A stretch of DNA of 64,000 nucleotides from Petunia secreta (taxonomy: Eukaryota; Streptophyta; Magnoliopsida; Solanales; Solanaceae): assembly GCA_029990175.1 (NCBI GenBank), contig JARKIP010000035.1, positions 34,982,001 through 35,046,000 on the forward strand, given 5' to 3'. Shown here in pieces: positions 1 to 10,516 of this stretch. The notes under the pieces are model-generated. The model did not search any database and had not been told where the DNA came from. It was given only the letters and a program-made list of their open reading frames with translations. The position numbers and the translations under genes are program-made. The first letter of the stretch is position 1; each line of letters starts with the position of its first letter.

Positions 1-2557
1 CACAATGAAGGCTAGGACCACTAGAAGAAAGGTCAACACGACCAATATCAAGGCTACTCTCCTCACTTGGAGTTCCAAACGTCGGATCATCCATAGAGCC
101 TAACTTTACAAACCATGGAGGTTCGACTCTACTATCGACTCTAGTCCGATACAATTCACCACCACAAATGAGATTGCCTTCAAACAATAGAAATGTAAAG
201 GCATGCACCTCAAATTCATGGTTACGCAAAAGCATAGAATCAAGACTAGGTCCTTCACTCTCACTCAAGGAGTCATCGAAAATAAATCGATCCATCTCAC
301 ACTCTAGAGACTCCTCAAGGGTACATCCACCCTCACTACGACACAAGAGACCACCACTATCAATTAAGCAATCAAAGGGAAGAATAAGATTATCATGAAA
401 TTCATCTTCACCTTTATCAAATATGGGTGGGGTGTCATAACAAGGTTCACAAACAAGGTCAACTACGACTTCTTCACTAAAGAGAGGTTCAATGAAAATC
501 GAGCTCACATCATGATGTGGCTTTTCAACCCTCTCAACTAGTGGTTCAATTTCACACACAAGTTGACCCGAAGGCTCTACACTAGTTGCAAACACATTAT
601 ACTCATGCAAATCATCAACTAGCATAGAGTTGTTACAAACACTAACACAAGACAAGGAAGTAATAGGCTCATGGGAAGAAGAACTAACACTTACACTTGA
701 GTCGCATCCGGGCTCACTCAATGTACTTGAAGCGTCATGGCTAGCTTCTCCTCCTCGTAGATCACATTTGGCATCTCCTTCACCTTGTCTTTCCATCACG
801 GAACATGGTTGAGGCTCCATCGGTTTGCCTCCAAGAATACCTACACAAGTACTCACACAAGTAGAAGAAAAAGATAAAGGGTTAAGGTTAGAATAAGTGG
901 TGTCCTCACTCTTTTTTCCCTCTTTCTTTTCCCTCATTTTTCTTTCAAGGCTAGGTGTAGATTCGGGTGGCGACATCCCGCTCACATCACTCAACACATC
1001 CTCTCCTTTTTCCACTCGAGGAATGTCACCGGTCACTCCCTTACTCCTCTCTATCTTTTGTCTCTCAAATTCGGGCGAATCGGGACGACGCCCAAGAATA
1101 CCCATAGCCGGAGTAGGTGGACTCTTCACGTCAACCCGGAATCTAGGACTAGGAGACTCATCACTTGATGTCTCCTTCTTCTTCGTTGGTGAACCACTTG
1201 GAATTGAAACTTGTGGTTTCGGGTTCACCTTGTTGATGTCTATCAACCCTTTTCTAGCACATGTCCCACCATTGCTTGTGTTTGTAGGACTTCTTGTTGG
1301 CACATTGTCAACCATGGAATGAAGTTCTCGCTCCTTGCTCCTTTGCCTAGCCAAAGAAAGGGCACTAGTAGGCACTCGGCTCCTCGCCCGGTAAGGCACA
1401 AAGTCATAGACTCTTTGCCCTACGCCCACAAGATACGCACCCTTCACCACACTATATTGCACCCTCTTCCCCTCCAACCACGGCTCACCTATCCACACAT
1501 CAACATGACGCATGGGATACACGTCACACCACACATAGCATTTATAACTCCCATGAGATATGAGTACCCGGGCCTCCTTAGAAACCCACACTCCATCATA
1601 CTCATAAGGATGCTCTAGCTTATGGCATGGTATCCTAAGCCTATCAACCAAAGAGGTGCTAATACAATTGGCATCGGTACCACCAATCTTGAGCAAGTAT
1701 CCTCCAATACCATCTACCTCAACAACGAACCTACATCTACCCAAGTCTTGCACATTGGCACCCAAATGAGAATTTGGACGCCCACAAGTGTCAACACCAA
1801 CAACTTGGGTCTTCCTTATCCCTCCACTAGTGGCATCACCACTAGAACAACCTCCACTTCCCGTCACTCTCCCAACATTAGAAATGTTGTTGGAAGTCGA
1901 GGAAGGAACCTTGCCATGGAACCCATAAGTGCCTCTCGCCTTGGTTCCATAGCCCATAGCACTACTCCTACTACAACCATCCACGCCCCTCACGGCACAT
2001 AACCCCTTTGTAGCAAAAGCAACACCATCTATCATACCACTCTCCACATGGAAATTAGAAGCATTAGGCCGCTTAGCGTACCTAGAAGATGCAAGCTTCT
2101 TCTTCCCCATGGAACAACCACCACCACCTCCCATGCTAATGGAAGGCCCTCTACTACTCCCTTGTACACCGTTAGCAACACTAAGAGAAGATGCATAAGA
2201 ATAACCCATATGTTCAACATCATCATCAACTCTATCTAGGTCGCTACCATCAATATCAAATTCTTCACAAGAAGAGTAAGTAGGATCATCATACCTTGAA
2301 GCGTCACCATCTTCGATTTCTTGACTAGAGGCATAGGCATCATCACAATCTTCATCACGAGCCTCATAGTCTTCATCCTTCTCACGATCATCATAGTGAA
2401 CCGCTTCATCATCATAGGAACCATGGCTTCCATCATCATAGTAATGGCCATCATCACCCTCGTAGGAACCATAGTCTCCATCATCACCATACGAGTCATA
2501 GCAACTCGCATCATCGCCACATGAGCCATAATCCCCACATTCATCATTATCCGACAT
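1..2557 (-). CDS. Asp/Gly/Tyr-rich protein with inactive protease-like domain and X module (partial, C-terminus off window)
   Basis: The ATG is at 2557 on the minus strand and the frame looks open to base 1 (about 852 codons). The order matches the E8 ORF: an acidic D/Y/G-rich N-terminus (about 2557-2180), a Gly-rich SISMGGGGG stretch, a retropepsin-like region (about 1735-1380), then the X module from about 1075. In the protease-like region the place where active relatives read IIDSGSCAN reads LKIGGTDAN (about 1659-1697), so the catalytic Asp is gone. The CYDTPP and RTRV..EPPW motifs of the X module are present. No Gag, zinc knuckle, RT or integrase is seen. The function is unknown. A role as an accessory or structural protein of a non-autonomous retrotransposon is inference. 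Confidence 0.8.
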   Translation of the reverse strand, partial: MSDNDECGDYGSCGDDASCYDSYGDDGDYGSYEGDDGHYYDDGSHGSYDDEAVHYDDREKDEDYEARDEDCDDAYASSQEIEDGDASRYDDPTYSSCEEFDIDGSDLDRVDDDVEHMGYSYASSLSVANGVQGSSRGPSISMGGGGGCSMGKKKLASSRYAKRPNASNFHVESGMIDGVAFATKGLCAVRGVDGCSRSSAMGYGTKARGTYGFHGKVPSSTSNNISNVGRVTGSGGCSSGDATSGGIRKTQVVGVDTCGRPNSHLGANVQDLGRCRFVVEVDGIGGYLLKIGGTDANCISTSLVDRLRIPCHKLEHPYEYDGVWVSKEARVLISHGSYKCYVWCDVYPMRHVDVWIGEPWLEGKRVQYSVVKGAYLVGVGQRVYDFVPYRARSRVPTSALSLARQRSKERELHSMVDNVPTRSPTNTSNGGTCARKGLIDINKVNPKPQVSIPSGSPTKKKETSSDESPSPRFRVDVKSPPTPAMGILGRRPDSPEFERQKIERSKGVTGDIPRVEKGEDVLSDVSGMSPPESTPSLERKMREKKEGKKSEDTTYSNLNPLSFSSTCVSTCVGILGGKPMEPQPCSVMERQGEGDAKCDLRGGEASHDASSTLSEPGCDSSVSVSSSSHEPITSLSCVSVCNNSMLVDDLHEYNVFATSVEPSGQLVCEIEPLVERVEKPHHDVSSIFIEPLFSEEVVVDLVCEPCYDTPPIFDKGEDEFHDNLILPFDCLIDSGGLLCRSEGGCTLEESLECEMDRFIFDDSLSESEGPSLDSMLLRNHEFEVHAFTFLLFEGNLICGGELYRTRVDSRVEPPWFVKLGSMDDPTFGTPSEESSLDIGRVDLSSSGPSLHC

Positions 2558-3661
2558 TGTTGCAATCACCAAAGAACAAAACCTCCCAAAAGTCACTCCC
2601 TCACGTGTATCACTCAATATATGTACACTCAAGAGCGAGGCCTTATCAACTTGGGAACCAAGGTAATCACAACTAGCATGTCCAAGTTAAAGTTCGGAGT
2701 GGAATTAATGAGACTCTATGTACGGACGGCTATTTTAAGTGCGCACTTGAGGCCAAAAGGAGTTCTACGACTCTTCTTTGAATTCTAATCTCCTCTACGC
2801 ACGAATACCTAATACGCTAAAGGATTAGTGTCTTTCAAGTAGGCCAATTACCTTCAAAACACTAACCAAGAGGTATGGTAGAAAACGGGACACAAAAGAT
2901 TTGACTCGAATCGGCACCAAACGGATTTGGAATCGGATGAAAATTTGTTTGTGATCTACAAACTCATCATATTTAATGTTCCAATTGGAGTCATGATGTT
3001 TGGAATCTGTTCGGAAGCCGTTGCGAACATTCTGTCCCAAAACTGGAATTCTGAAATTTTTTTTGTTCTTCGCTATCGCGACCAGACGCGCGCGATCGCG
3101 AAGGGTTAATTTTTCAAAAAATGATTTTGTTCTTCGCTATCGCGAAATTGCTCTTCGCGATCGCGAAGGGTTAATCCCTGCACTTTCACAGCAGCTCAAA
3201 AACGGGTTTTTGGGCGATTTTGGCCAAATTTTTGGCTCGATTCCAACCCGAAACACAAAACCAACGATACCCAAAGGTGTATACAACTATAACAACCAAT
3301 CCCCAATAGTTTTCAACTCCAAACAAACAACAACAAGCTTCGATTCAAGATTGAAGCGTTTTCAAGAATTTTCAAACTTTTGGATTTTGATTTTCGAAAA
3401 TTTTGAATCGTAACACCAAAACACGATATATGGGTATCAAAACGACAGGAATACAACAAGGAACAAACCCCACTACTTTTTAACACTCGGGGATTCGTAT
3501 CCAACCCGCTCGACCAAATTTTGTCAAGTTTTCTAGTTTTTCAATTTTTTTGTTTTTCTTCAATTTTTCAAGAACAACACAACAACAACAATGAAACTAA
3601 CATATGGAACAAGGAACGGGGGTTTGTAAGAACATAACCCGAGCCTTGCTCTGATACCAAC
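2558..3661 (-). other. E1 5' leader with primer site, A-rich tract, CGCGATCGCG cluster and conserved hairpin
   Basis: This is the untranslated leader between the 5' LTR and the ORF. It holds the primer site (3647-3659), an A-rich stretch (minus strand, about 3530-3600), CGATCGCG-type palindromes (about 3073-3172) and the co-varying stem TTAGTGT/ACACTAA (2825-2865). No ORF in it resembles a known protein. Confidence 0.75.
3647..3659 (-). other. Primer-binding site (initiator tRNA-Met)
   Basis: The minus strand reads TGGTATCAGAGCA, complementary to the 3' end of plant initiator tRNA-Met over the first 12 bases. It lies two bases (GT) inside the LTR end. Confidence 0.9.
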
Positions 3662-4503
3662 TGATGCAACCCAAAACGAGCGGAAGCTAAAAACGATACA
3701 AATATGCGGAAGCGATAAATAACTAGATAGATGATATCAATGATATCGGGGAAACAAGGATTGGGGAGTCAAGAAACGAGAAGAAAGAACGGATTAATGA
3801 ATTCAAGACATGAATTAATAATCCAAAAGGGAGAAAGTGAAACTCGAACCTTACAAGGAATTCACGCTAGTGGTGAATCTCCATAGATTCCAAGTCGATG
3901 AGATACATGAAGCCTCGGGCTTCGGACTAGAAAGGCTCGGCCTTCTCTAATTCTCTCTTCTCTCTATTCAATTCAAGCAAAAACTAATGAAAATGAAGAG
4001 CTAATATGCTATATATACATTTACATTGGATATTGGACAAAAATGCCCCTGGAACTGATTCTGCCTCGCTGATCATCTTCTCCTCATCGCGATCGCGCCA
4101 GGAAGGCTCGCGATCGCGCAGACCATCTTCTACAGCATCGCGATCGCGCTAGGGATCTCGCGATCGCGCAGGTCTCCATCATCTTCACGACCTTCAGCAT
4201 CCTCAGCTTCGCCTTCGCGCTCAAAGACACGCTGTCGCGCAGGCCAATGCAATACTCTTCGCGATCGCGTGAGAAGCTGTCGCGATCGCGAAGAACAAAA
4301 GTTCTTCCTTAGGCAGTGAGCTCCCAGTGTGCTCCCCTGTTTTGCCCTGTTTTGGGCTGCCTGTTTTCTTGCCCTGTTTCCTCCGTCCTCGGCGCTCCAA
4401 TGCATGATCTTCCAAGACGTTCCCGGAGGCCTTGACTCGTATCCGTTGTGCACTCGAGCTTGGCTTTTGATGGTTGTCGTTTAGGCCATTTTATATTGCA
4501 TCA
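3662..4503 (-). repeat. E1 5' LTR (842 bp)
   Basis: In sense orientation it starts TGATGCAATATAAAATGG and ends GGGTTGCATCA. It is closely related to the E8 LTR. CGCGATCGCG-type palindromes cluster at about 4087-4292, upstream of the TATA box. Confidence 0.93.
4010..4017 (-). promoter_or_regulatory. TATA box of the E1 LTR
   Basis: TATATATA lies downstream (in sense) of the GC-palindrome cluster. The flanking inverted repeat seen in E8 (AAATGT/ACATTT) is degraded here. Confidence 0.6.
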
Positions 4504-4966
4504 GCATTGCTCAAGTTTCTTCAATATTCAAGATTGTGTGTATGAAATGAAAGACTAAGGAAGCTATTTATAGTCTTCTCCTATGCCCTATGTAATGTCT
4601 AAAATACCCCCAAAGTGGGTTAAAACAATAAAGGCCACTTAGGGCTAAAGTAGGAAATACACATCAAAATGTAGGAAAATCCCGTAATACACACACAGGG
4701 GTAGGCGGTCCGCCTCCCCCTCTAGGCGCTCCGCCTGTTTCCAACTTCCAGAGAGTGGCAGCCAACTAGGCGGTCCGCCTAGTGACTTCAGGCGGTCCGC
4801 CTCCTTGATCCTGAAGCTTAACTTTGTTTAGGCGGTCCGCCTCTTTGTGTAGGTGGTCCGCCTCATCCTGGGAGGTCTTGAAATGGCTCAAAATGGACTC
4901 TAGATGTTCCTCCTTGGTCCGTAGTTTGTCCTCCCTCAAACGTGATCAAGTTCATGACTTCAAATC
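4504..4966 (-). repeat. E2 LTR, middle segment
   Basis: This is LTR sequence between the E1 and E3 insertions. It has a CTATAAATAG TATA region (about 4565-4580, minus strand) and several AGGCGGTCCGCCT palindromes (about 4703-4865). It continues at 18918 after E3; AAATC at 4962-4966 is the E3 target duplication. The PBS-proximal part lies left of E1, outside the window. Confidence 0.8.
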
Positions 4967-5714
4967 TGGTGCAATGCAATTCCCGAAGGGAAGCTTAGCA
5001 CAAACGCGGAACAAGAACAATTAAAGAAGAAGATAAAAGCAAGACAAAACTTGCTTCTTTCGAAAGAACAGAGGGGAACTTGTCCCTAAGCTCGATCAAA
5101 AGGGAGACAAGAATCACCCTAACTATGCAACAATCCTCAAGAGAACATTGCCTCTTGCAAACTGAATGATCAAGAGGAATGTTCAATCGGACTAACCGAA
5201 AGCCACAAGTCCTTAAAAGCCCTCACCGGGGTTTTGCTCACAACGGAGACAAGAAGAAATGTGCTCGGCACTTTCATTCACTTCAATATCCAAAAACTAC
5301 TTTTTACAATGTAAGGACTAAGGTTTATATAGGAGATACTAAGGGTAAACTAGTAAATAGGTCACAGTTGACCAATAGAAATAAGCCACGCAGGGCTGAA
5401 CTAAAATGTGTTCGGCAGGCTTTGACTTCGGTAGGCCTTGGCTTCGGTTCTCGATTGTCTGCTCGAACACACACTTGTTGCCTTCGGACGCTCAATTGTC
5501 ATCGAGCTCATTGTCCTCGTTCACTTTGCCTTCGGGCTCAAATCTGAAGATAATGCCTTCGATTCTTGAGCTCGGCCACTCAGCTTCGGAGCAATTGTTT
5601 TCCTTCGGCCAGGCTAAGTGAACGTGCACATCGTGCAGCAACTTGGCTTGGCTTCTTGTCATCGGTCTCATCGGTGGATCGATCACTTGATCAGCACATG
5701 ATCGGGCTGCATCA
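4967..5714 (-). repeat. E3 3' LTR (748 bp)
   Basis: In sense it runs from TGATGCAGCCCG to GCATTGCACCA. It encodes the last ~74 codons of the pol ORF. Instead of the palindromes of the other families it carries many copies of CTTCGG (about 5420-5620). Confidence 0.95.
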
Positions 5715-8700
5715 TCCTCCCCTTCTTGAGAAGGTTTCGTCCTCGAAATCAAGCCTTCCTCGTCCTCCGAAGTTGGACCTACAACACAAGGAACTAAGTC
5801 AGCAACATTAAAGGTGTTGGACACGTTATACTCACCAGGGAGGTCGATCACGTAGGCATTGTTGTTGATCTTGGTCAACACTTGAAATGGACCATCCCCT
5901 CGAGGAGCCAACTTTCCTTTCCTTTGGTTCGGGAAGCGTTCCTTTCGGAAGTGAACCCAAACCCAATCTCCCTTCTTTAATTCCAACTTTTTACGCCCCT
6001 TGTTTTTCTTTAAGGCAACCTTTGCATAGGCCTCCTCGAGGTTCTTCTTCACCTTTGCATGCAATTCGATCAAGGCAGCTGCTCGTCGAGTACCTTCAAA
6101 ATCAAGAACAGAATCTCGAGGCAGTGGGGTTAAATCAAGTGGAATTAAAGGATTAAAGCCATACACACATTCAAACGGGGTCATGTTGATCATTCTATGC
6201 ACCGTTCGATTGTATGCAAACTCCATCATGGGCAAACGATCAGCCCAGTTTCCAACCTTCCCTTTGGTCATTGCCCGAAGCAAAGATCCCAAGGTTCGGT
6301 TAACTACCTCGGTCTGTCCATCAGTCTGTGGATGGTGAGACGTCGAGAAGAGTAGTTTGGTGCCGAGGGCACCCCATAGACACTTCCAAAAATGACTCAA
6401 GAATTTTGTGTCTCGATCACTTACAATAGTACGAGGTACACCATGCAATTTCAACACATTAGAAACAAATAATGTAGCTACATGCTGTGCATCATCACAC
6501 TTCTTGCAAGGAATAAAGTGAGCCATTTTCGAAAATCGATCAACCACAACGAAGATGCTATCATGTCCTCCCCCCGACCTCGGTAACCCCAAGACAAAGT
6601 CCATGGATATATCAACCCAAGGGCGATCAGGCACAGGCAACGGGGTGTACAAACCATGAGGGTTGGACTTCGATTTAGCTTTCTTGCAAACGAGACAAGC
6701 GTTGCAAAGCTTTTCCACATCTCGTCGCATTTTGGGCCAATGGAACTGCTCGGTCAAGATACCAAGGGTTTTGTCGACACCGAAGTGCCCCATCAGTCCA
6801 CCGGAGTGAGCTTCCCGAACAAGGAGCTCTCTCCACGATGACACTGGCACACAAACCCTCCCATTCTTGAAGAGGTAGCCATCGTGCCACTGATACTTCT
6901 CAACCCTTCGGCCACTCAAGATTGCGTCACGAACGCATTTCAGCTTGGGATCGTCATCGTACATTAGCTTGATGCTTTCGAATCCCATGAGCCTAGAGGC
7001 GAGAGTGGTCGCTAAGGAAAATTTCCTTGATAGCGCATCGGCCACAACATTATCTTTTCCCTTTTTGTAATGAATTACATAGGGAAAGCTTTCAATGAAT
7101 TCAACCCACTTGGCATGTCTTCGATTCAATTTCTCCTGACCTCGGAGATGTTTCAAAGACTCATGATCACTTTTGATCACAAACTCTCGAGGCCACAAAT
7201 AATGCTGCCAATGGGCGAGTGCTCGAACGAGGGCATACAACTCTTTGTCATACGTAGAGTAATTCAAAGTTGCGCCCTTAAGCTTTTCGCTAAAGTAAGC
7301 GATCGGCTTCGATTCTTGCATCAGCACTCCTCCGATCCCAACTCCAGACGCATCACACTCGACTTCGAATGCTTTGCCGAAGTCAGGGAGTTGTAACAAC
7401 GGGGCAGAACAAAGCCTCCGCTTCAACTCTTGGAAAGCCCTCTCTTGGGACTCTCCCCACACAAATGGATAGTCTTTCTTCACCAGCTCGGTTAAAGGAG
7501 CTGCTATGGTGCTAAAGTCACGAACAAACCTTCGGTAAAAGCTAGCTAAGCCATGGAAGCTACGAACTTGTGATACCGAGGTTGGAGTTGGCCAATCTTT
7601 GATGGCTTCGACTTTTGATTCGTCGACTTCGACACCATTAGCACTGACAACAAATCCAAGAAAGACTACACGATCGACACCAAAGGCGCATTTCTTGAAG
7701 TTGGCATACAACTTCTCTTCTCGAAGCTTTTCAAGTACTTGCCTTAGGTGGTCGACATGTTCATCCATGGTTCTGCTATAAACAAGTATGTCATCGAAAT
7801 AAACGACAACAAACTTATTTATGAACGGCTTGAGCACATGGTTCATCAGTCGCATGAATGTGCTCGGTGCATTGGATAAGCCAAAAGGCATCACCAACCA
7901 TTCATAGAGACCGAATTTGGTCTTGAATGCGGTTTTCCACTCGTCACCGGGTTTCATTCGGATCTGGTGGTAACCGGACCTGAGGTCTATCTTCGAAAAA
8001 CATGAAGAACCACTTAACTCATCTAACATGTCATCTAATCGAGGAATAGGATGACGATACTTTACCGTTATTTTGTTGACTGCTCGACAGTCAACACACA
8101 TTCGCCATGTTCCATCCTTCTTCGGAACAAGGATAACAGGAACGGCGCAAGGACTCAAGCTCTCACGAACGAGGCCCTTGTTTAGCAATTCATCAACCTG
8201 CCGTTGGAGCTCTTTGGTGTCTTCGGGATTACACCGGTATGCAGGTTTATTAGGGATTTGAGACCCTGGTACGAAGTCAATTTGGTGCTCGATTCCTCGC
8301 AGCGGAGGTAATCCACCTGGCATTTCCTCGGGAAACATGTCCTCGAAGTCCTGCAAAACTTTTTGAACAAACAAAGGCAAAGGGTTATCATTAGAAAAAT
8401 CATCATTAGAGTTTAGAAGGATACCCTTGTGCACGAGGCAAATCATCATCTGACCGTGGTCGTTGCCTCGTAATACCTCACCGGGTTGCATGATTGCACA
8501 AATTCCTTTCACTTCGATCGGTGAGTTTGTTTCTTCGGGCCCCAATTTCGCTCCTATCGGAAGCTTAGCTTTGGCCGCTTCTTTCAATTCTTTCATTCGT
8601 TTATAGTCCTCGGTGACTTGTTTTGGAGACAAGGGTTTGAGTACAAAACTCTTCCCATCAAGCTTCACAGTATAAGTGTTGGATCTGCCATTGTGAACAG

Positions 8701-10516
8701 CGGTTCGGTCATACTGCCACGGTCGACCCAATAGCAAATGACAAGCTTGCATCGGAACCACATCAAATATCATTTCATCTTGATACTCTCCGATTTTGAA
8801 CTTGATCCACACTTGTTTGACAACCCTCAATTCTCCACACTCATTCAGCCATTGTAATTTGTAAGGGTGGGGATGCTTCATCGTAGGTAGTCCCATTTGT
8901 GAAACCAAAGTTTGGCTCACCACATTTGCACAACTACCAGAATCAATAATCATCGAACACACCTTTCCCCTCACTCGACATCGGGCATGAAAGAGGGTTT
9001 CTCTTTGGTTGTCCTCTTCTTCAAGAGTCATGCAGCTCAAATTCCTTCGAACCACAAGAAACATTTCCGGATGATCAGCTTCGGCAGCCTCATGATCATC
9101 ATCATCTTCAGCTCGATCAGTCTCCTCGATAATTTCCTCCTCGGTGTCACTCGCTTGCTCATGGACGGTTCCATCTTCGAGCAGAAGCATAACTTTGCGA
9201 GTTGGACACTCTTTTGCCATGTGACCATAACCTCTGCATTTATGACACTGAATATTTGAAGCACTAGGAGAGTTGAGTTGAACTTTACCTCCCACTTCTC
9301 TCGGTTGGTTAACGGTCACACCTCTTTCGAAGGGTCTCTTCGAATCTCGAACAGCGTTAGCACTTGTTTGGTTTGGACTTTTCCATTCTTTACCTCGGTT
9401 CAAAGGAGTAGAAGTAGTGACTCCTCGATACCGGTTTGCCTTATCGTCCTTCACCAATTTTTCAGCTTCGGTGGCAGCATCGAACAGATCTTCCAACGTG
9501 TGGTACACGTGGAGTCTCAACTGAGAAGACACATCCCTAGCCAAGCCATTTTTGAATCTGATAATGGCTTGCTCTTCGTCTTCGACCAGATCAAGATTCA
9601 ATCGAACCTTTTCAAACTCATCGTGGTACTCTTGGACGGACTTGGACCCTTGCTTTAACTCATAGAGTTTTTGCATTTGAGTCTGCCTGTATTTGGCACT
9701 TAAGTACTTACCATCCATCGCTCTCATCAACTGTGGCCATGTATTGACAACTGGATAGTCATTTCTTCTTCTATGCCTCTTGTCAGATTCCCACCATGTT
9801 GATGCATAAGCTTCGAACGAAGCAATGGCATGGGCAGCTTTTCTCTCATCGGTCATCTCATTTGTTTCAAAGATGCGCTCCATTTTAAGCTTCCATTCAA
9901 GATACTCATCGGGATCACTAGTTCCTTTAAAGGGTGGAATAGTGATCTTGACACTGTTCAAATTTGAGTCTCGAACAGCTCTAGCCTGTTCGGGAAACTC
10001 ATCTTCTCGATCATAAGCCTCACGCTCAATATTTCTTTCAACATTTGCGCCTCGGCCTCGACCTCGGAAATTTCCACGTCCTCGGGGAGCTTGCCTTCGT
10101 TGAGCGAAGGGCGGCTCACGCTCATATTCGTCCTCGGGAAATTCCTCTTCATCAACCTCTTCGGTTACAGCTCCAAGATCTCTCCGGGTCCTTGGAAGTG
10201 GTAACCTCTCTCCTCGGGGAATGCCCAAGTTTTGATAAGCAGCTTGGGGATTGCCCAAGTTAAGCTCTCTTCGAATTGCTTCACTTGTCAACTGATGTTG
10301 TCGTACAAGCTCAGCATACAGCTCAGGTTTCATCGGAGTGGATTGGCTCGTTCCAACGCCGGACCCATTCATGGCCACGGACGCGTTTCCCTGCTCGAGG
10401 TTAGCTACTCGAGCACTCACTCCTCTTACTTCGGCACTTATGCCTTGGATCGCAGCCATGAGATCGGCTAACGACACCTCGGGCTTTTCAATGCCCTTGC
10501 CTTCGTTTCCAGCCAT
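5492..10516 (-). CDS. gag-pol: Gag-Pol polyprotein (CRM-like chromovirus), 1674 aa, intact
   Basis: Single ORF from the first good ATG (10516). Domains in order: Gag with coiled-coil-like start and RGRGR stretch; CCHC zinc knuckle CHKCRGYGHMAKEC (about residue 423); retropepsin with IIDSGSCAN (about 524); reverse transcriptase with VVYFDDIL (about 907); RNase H (DASGVGIGG, about 1055); integrase with HHCC finger and D-D-E (VVDRFSK about 1324, SDRDTKF about 1365, TEVVNR about 1403); GPY/F-like tail (GDGPFQV, about 1545). The reading frame crosses the polypurine tract into the LTR and ends after PMTRSQAK (about 1620). No canonical chromodomain is visible. Known role of the family: particle formation, cDNA synthesis and integration. 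The enzyme motifs look intact, so it is a plausible helper for the non-autonomous elements. Confidence 0.95.
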   Translation of the reverse strand: MAGNEGKGIEKPEVSLADLMAAIQGISAEVRGVSARVANLEQGNASVAMNGSGVGTSQSTPMKPELYAELVRQHQLTSEAIRRELNLGNPQAAYQNLGIPRGERLPLPRTRRDLGAVTEEVDEEEFPEDEYEREPPFAQRRQAPRGRGNFRGRGRGANVERNIEREAYDREDEFPEQARAVRDSNLNSVKITIPPFKGTSDPDEYLEWKLKMERIFETNEMTDERKAAHAIASFEAYASTWWESDKRHRRRNDYPVVNTWPQLMRAMDGKYLSAKYRQTQMQKLYELKQGSKSVQEYHDEFEKVRLNLDLVEDEEQAIIRFKNGLARDVSSQLRLHVYHTLEDLFDAATEAEKLVKDDKANRYRGVTTSTPLNRGKEWKSPNQTSANAVRDSKRPFERGVTVNQPREVGGKVQLNSPSASNIQCHKCRGYGHMAKECPTRKVMLLLEDGTVHEQASDTEEEIIEETDRAEDDDDHEAAEADHPEMFLVVRRNLSCMTLEEEDNQRETLFHARCRVRGKVCSMIIDSGSCANVVSQTLVSQMGLPTMKHPHPYKLQWLNECGELRVVKQVWIKFKIGEYQDEMIFDVVPMQACHLLLGRPWQYDRTAVHNGRSNTYTVKLDGKSFVLKPLSPKQVTEDYKRMKELKEAAKAKLPIGAKLGPEETNSPIEVKGICAIMQPGEVLRGNDHGQMMICLVHKGILLNSNDDFSNDNPLPLFVQKVLQDFEDMFPEEMPGGLPPLRGIEHQIDFVPGSQIPNKPAYRCNPEDTKELQRQVDELLNKGLVRESLSPCAVPVILVPKKDGTWRMCVDCRAVNKITVKYRHPIPRLDDMLDELSGSSCFSKIDLRSGYHQIRMKPGDEWKTAFKTKFGLYEWLVMPFGLSNAPSTFMRLMNHVLKPFINKFVVVYFDDILVYSRTMDEHVDHLRQVLEKLREEKLYANFKKCAFGVDRVVFLGFVVSANGVEVDESKVEAIKDWPTPTSVSQVRSFHGLASFYRRFVRDFSTIAAPLTELVKKDYPFVWGESQERAFQELKRRLCSAPLLQLPDFGKAFEVECDASGVGIGGVLMQESKPIAYFSEKLKGATLNYSTYDKELYALVRALAHWQHYLWPREFVIKSDHESLKHLRGQEKLNRRHAKWVEFIESFPYVIHYKKGKDNVVADALSRKFSLATTLASRLMGFESIKLMYDDDPKLKCVRDAILSGRRVEKYQWHDGYLFKNGRVCVPVSSWRELLVREAHSGGLMGHFGVDKTLGILTEQFHWPKMRRDVEKLCNACLVCKKAKSKSNPHGLYTPLPVPDRPWVDISMDFVLGLPRSGGGHDSIFVVVDRFSKMAHFIPCKKCDDAQHVATLFVSNVLKLHGVPRTIVSDRDTKFLSHFWKCLWGALGTKLLFSTSHHPQTDGQTEVVNRTLGSLLRAMTKGKVGNWADRLPMMEFAYNRTVHRMINMTPFECVYGFNPLIPLDLTPLPRDSVLDFEGTRRAAALIELHAKVKKNLEEAYAKVALKKNKGRKKLELKKGDWVWVHFRKERFPNQRKGKLAPRGDGPFQVLTKINNNAYVIDLPGEYNVSNTFNVADLVPCVVGPTSEDEEGLISRTKPSQEGEDDAARSCADQVIDPPMRPMTRSQAKLLHDVHVHLAWPKENNCSEAEWPSSRIEGIIFRFEPEGKVNEDNELDDN

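Larger units (their letters stand above)
1..4503 (-). mobile_element. E1: non-autonomous Ty3/gypsy (CRM-like) element, X-module type, left part beyond the window
   Basis: From right to left (sense direction) it has a 5' LTR (3662-4503), a GT spacer, a tRNA-Met primer site, a leader of about 1.1 kb and one long ORF that is still open at base 1. The 3' LTR lies outside the window. GCATT (4504-4508) should be one copy of its target duplication, with the partner off the left edge. It is inserted in LTR E2. Its ORF and LTR are close relatives of those of E8 and E11. Confidence 0.9.

Noticed and set aside
2236..2565. Met-rich or Ile/His-rich ORFs opposite or beside the acidic N-terminal coding region
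   Set aside because: They are other-frame readings of the GAT/GAC-rich sense ORF and recur wherever that ORF is present.
4504..4966. A unique intergenic stretch between E1 and E3
   Set aside because: It has the TATA region and AGGCGGTCCGCCT cluster of an LTR and continues at 18918, so it is LTR E2.
5492..5860. A chromodomain at the C-terminus of the pol proteins
   Set aside because: I found no canonical aromatic-cage pattern after the GPY/F-like tail; only the short TRSQAK tail is present.
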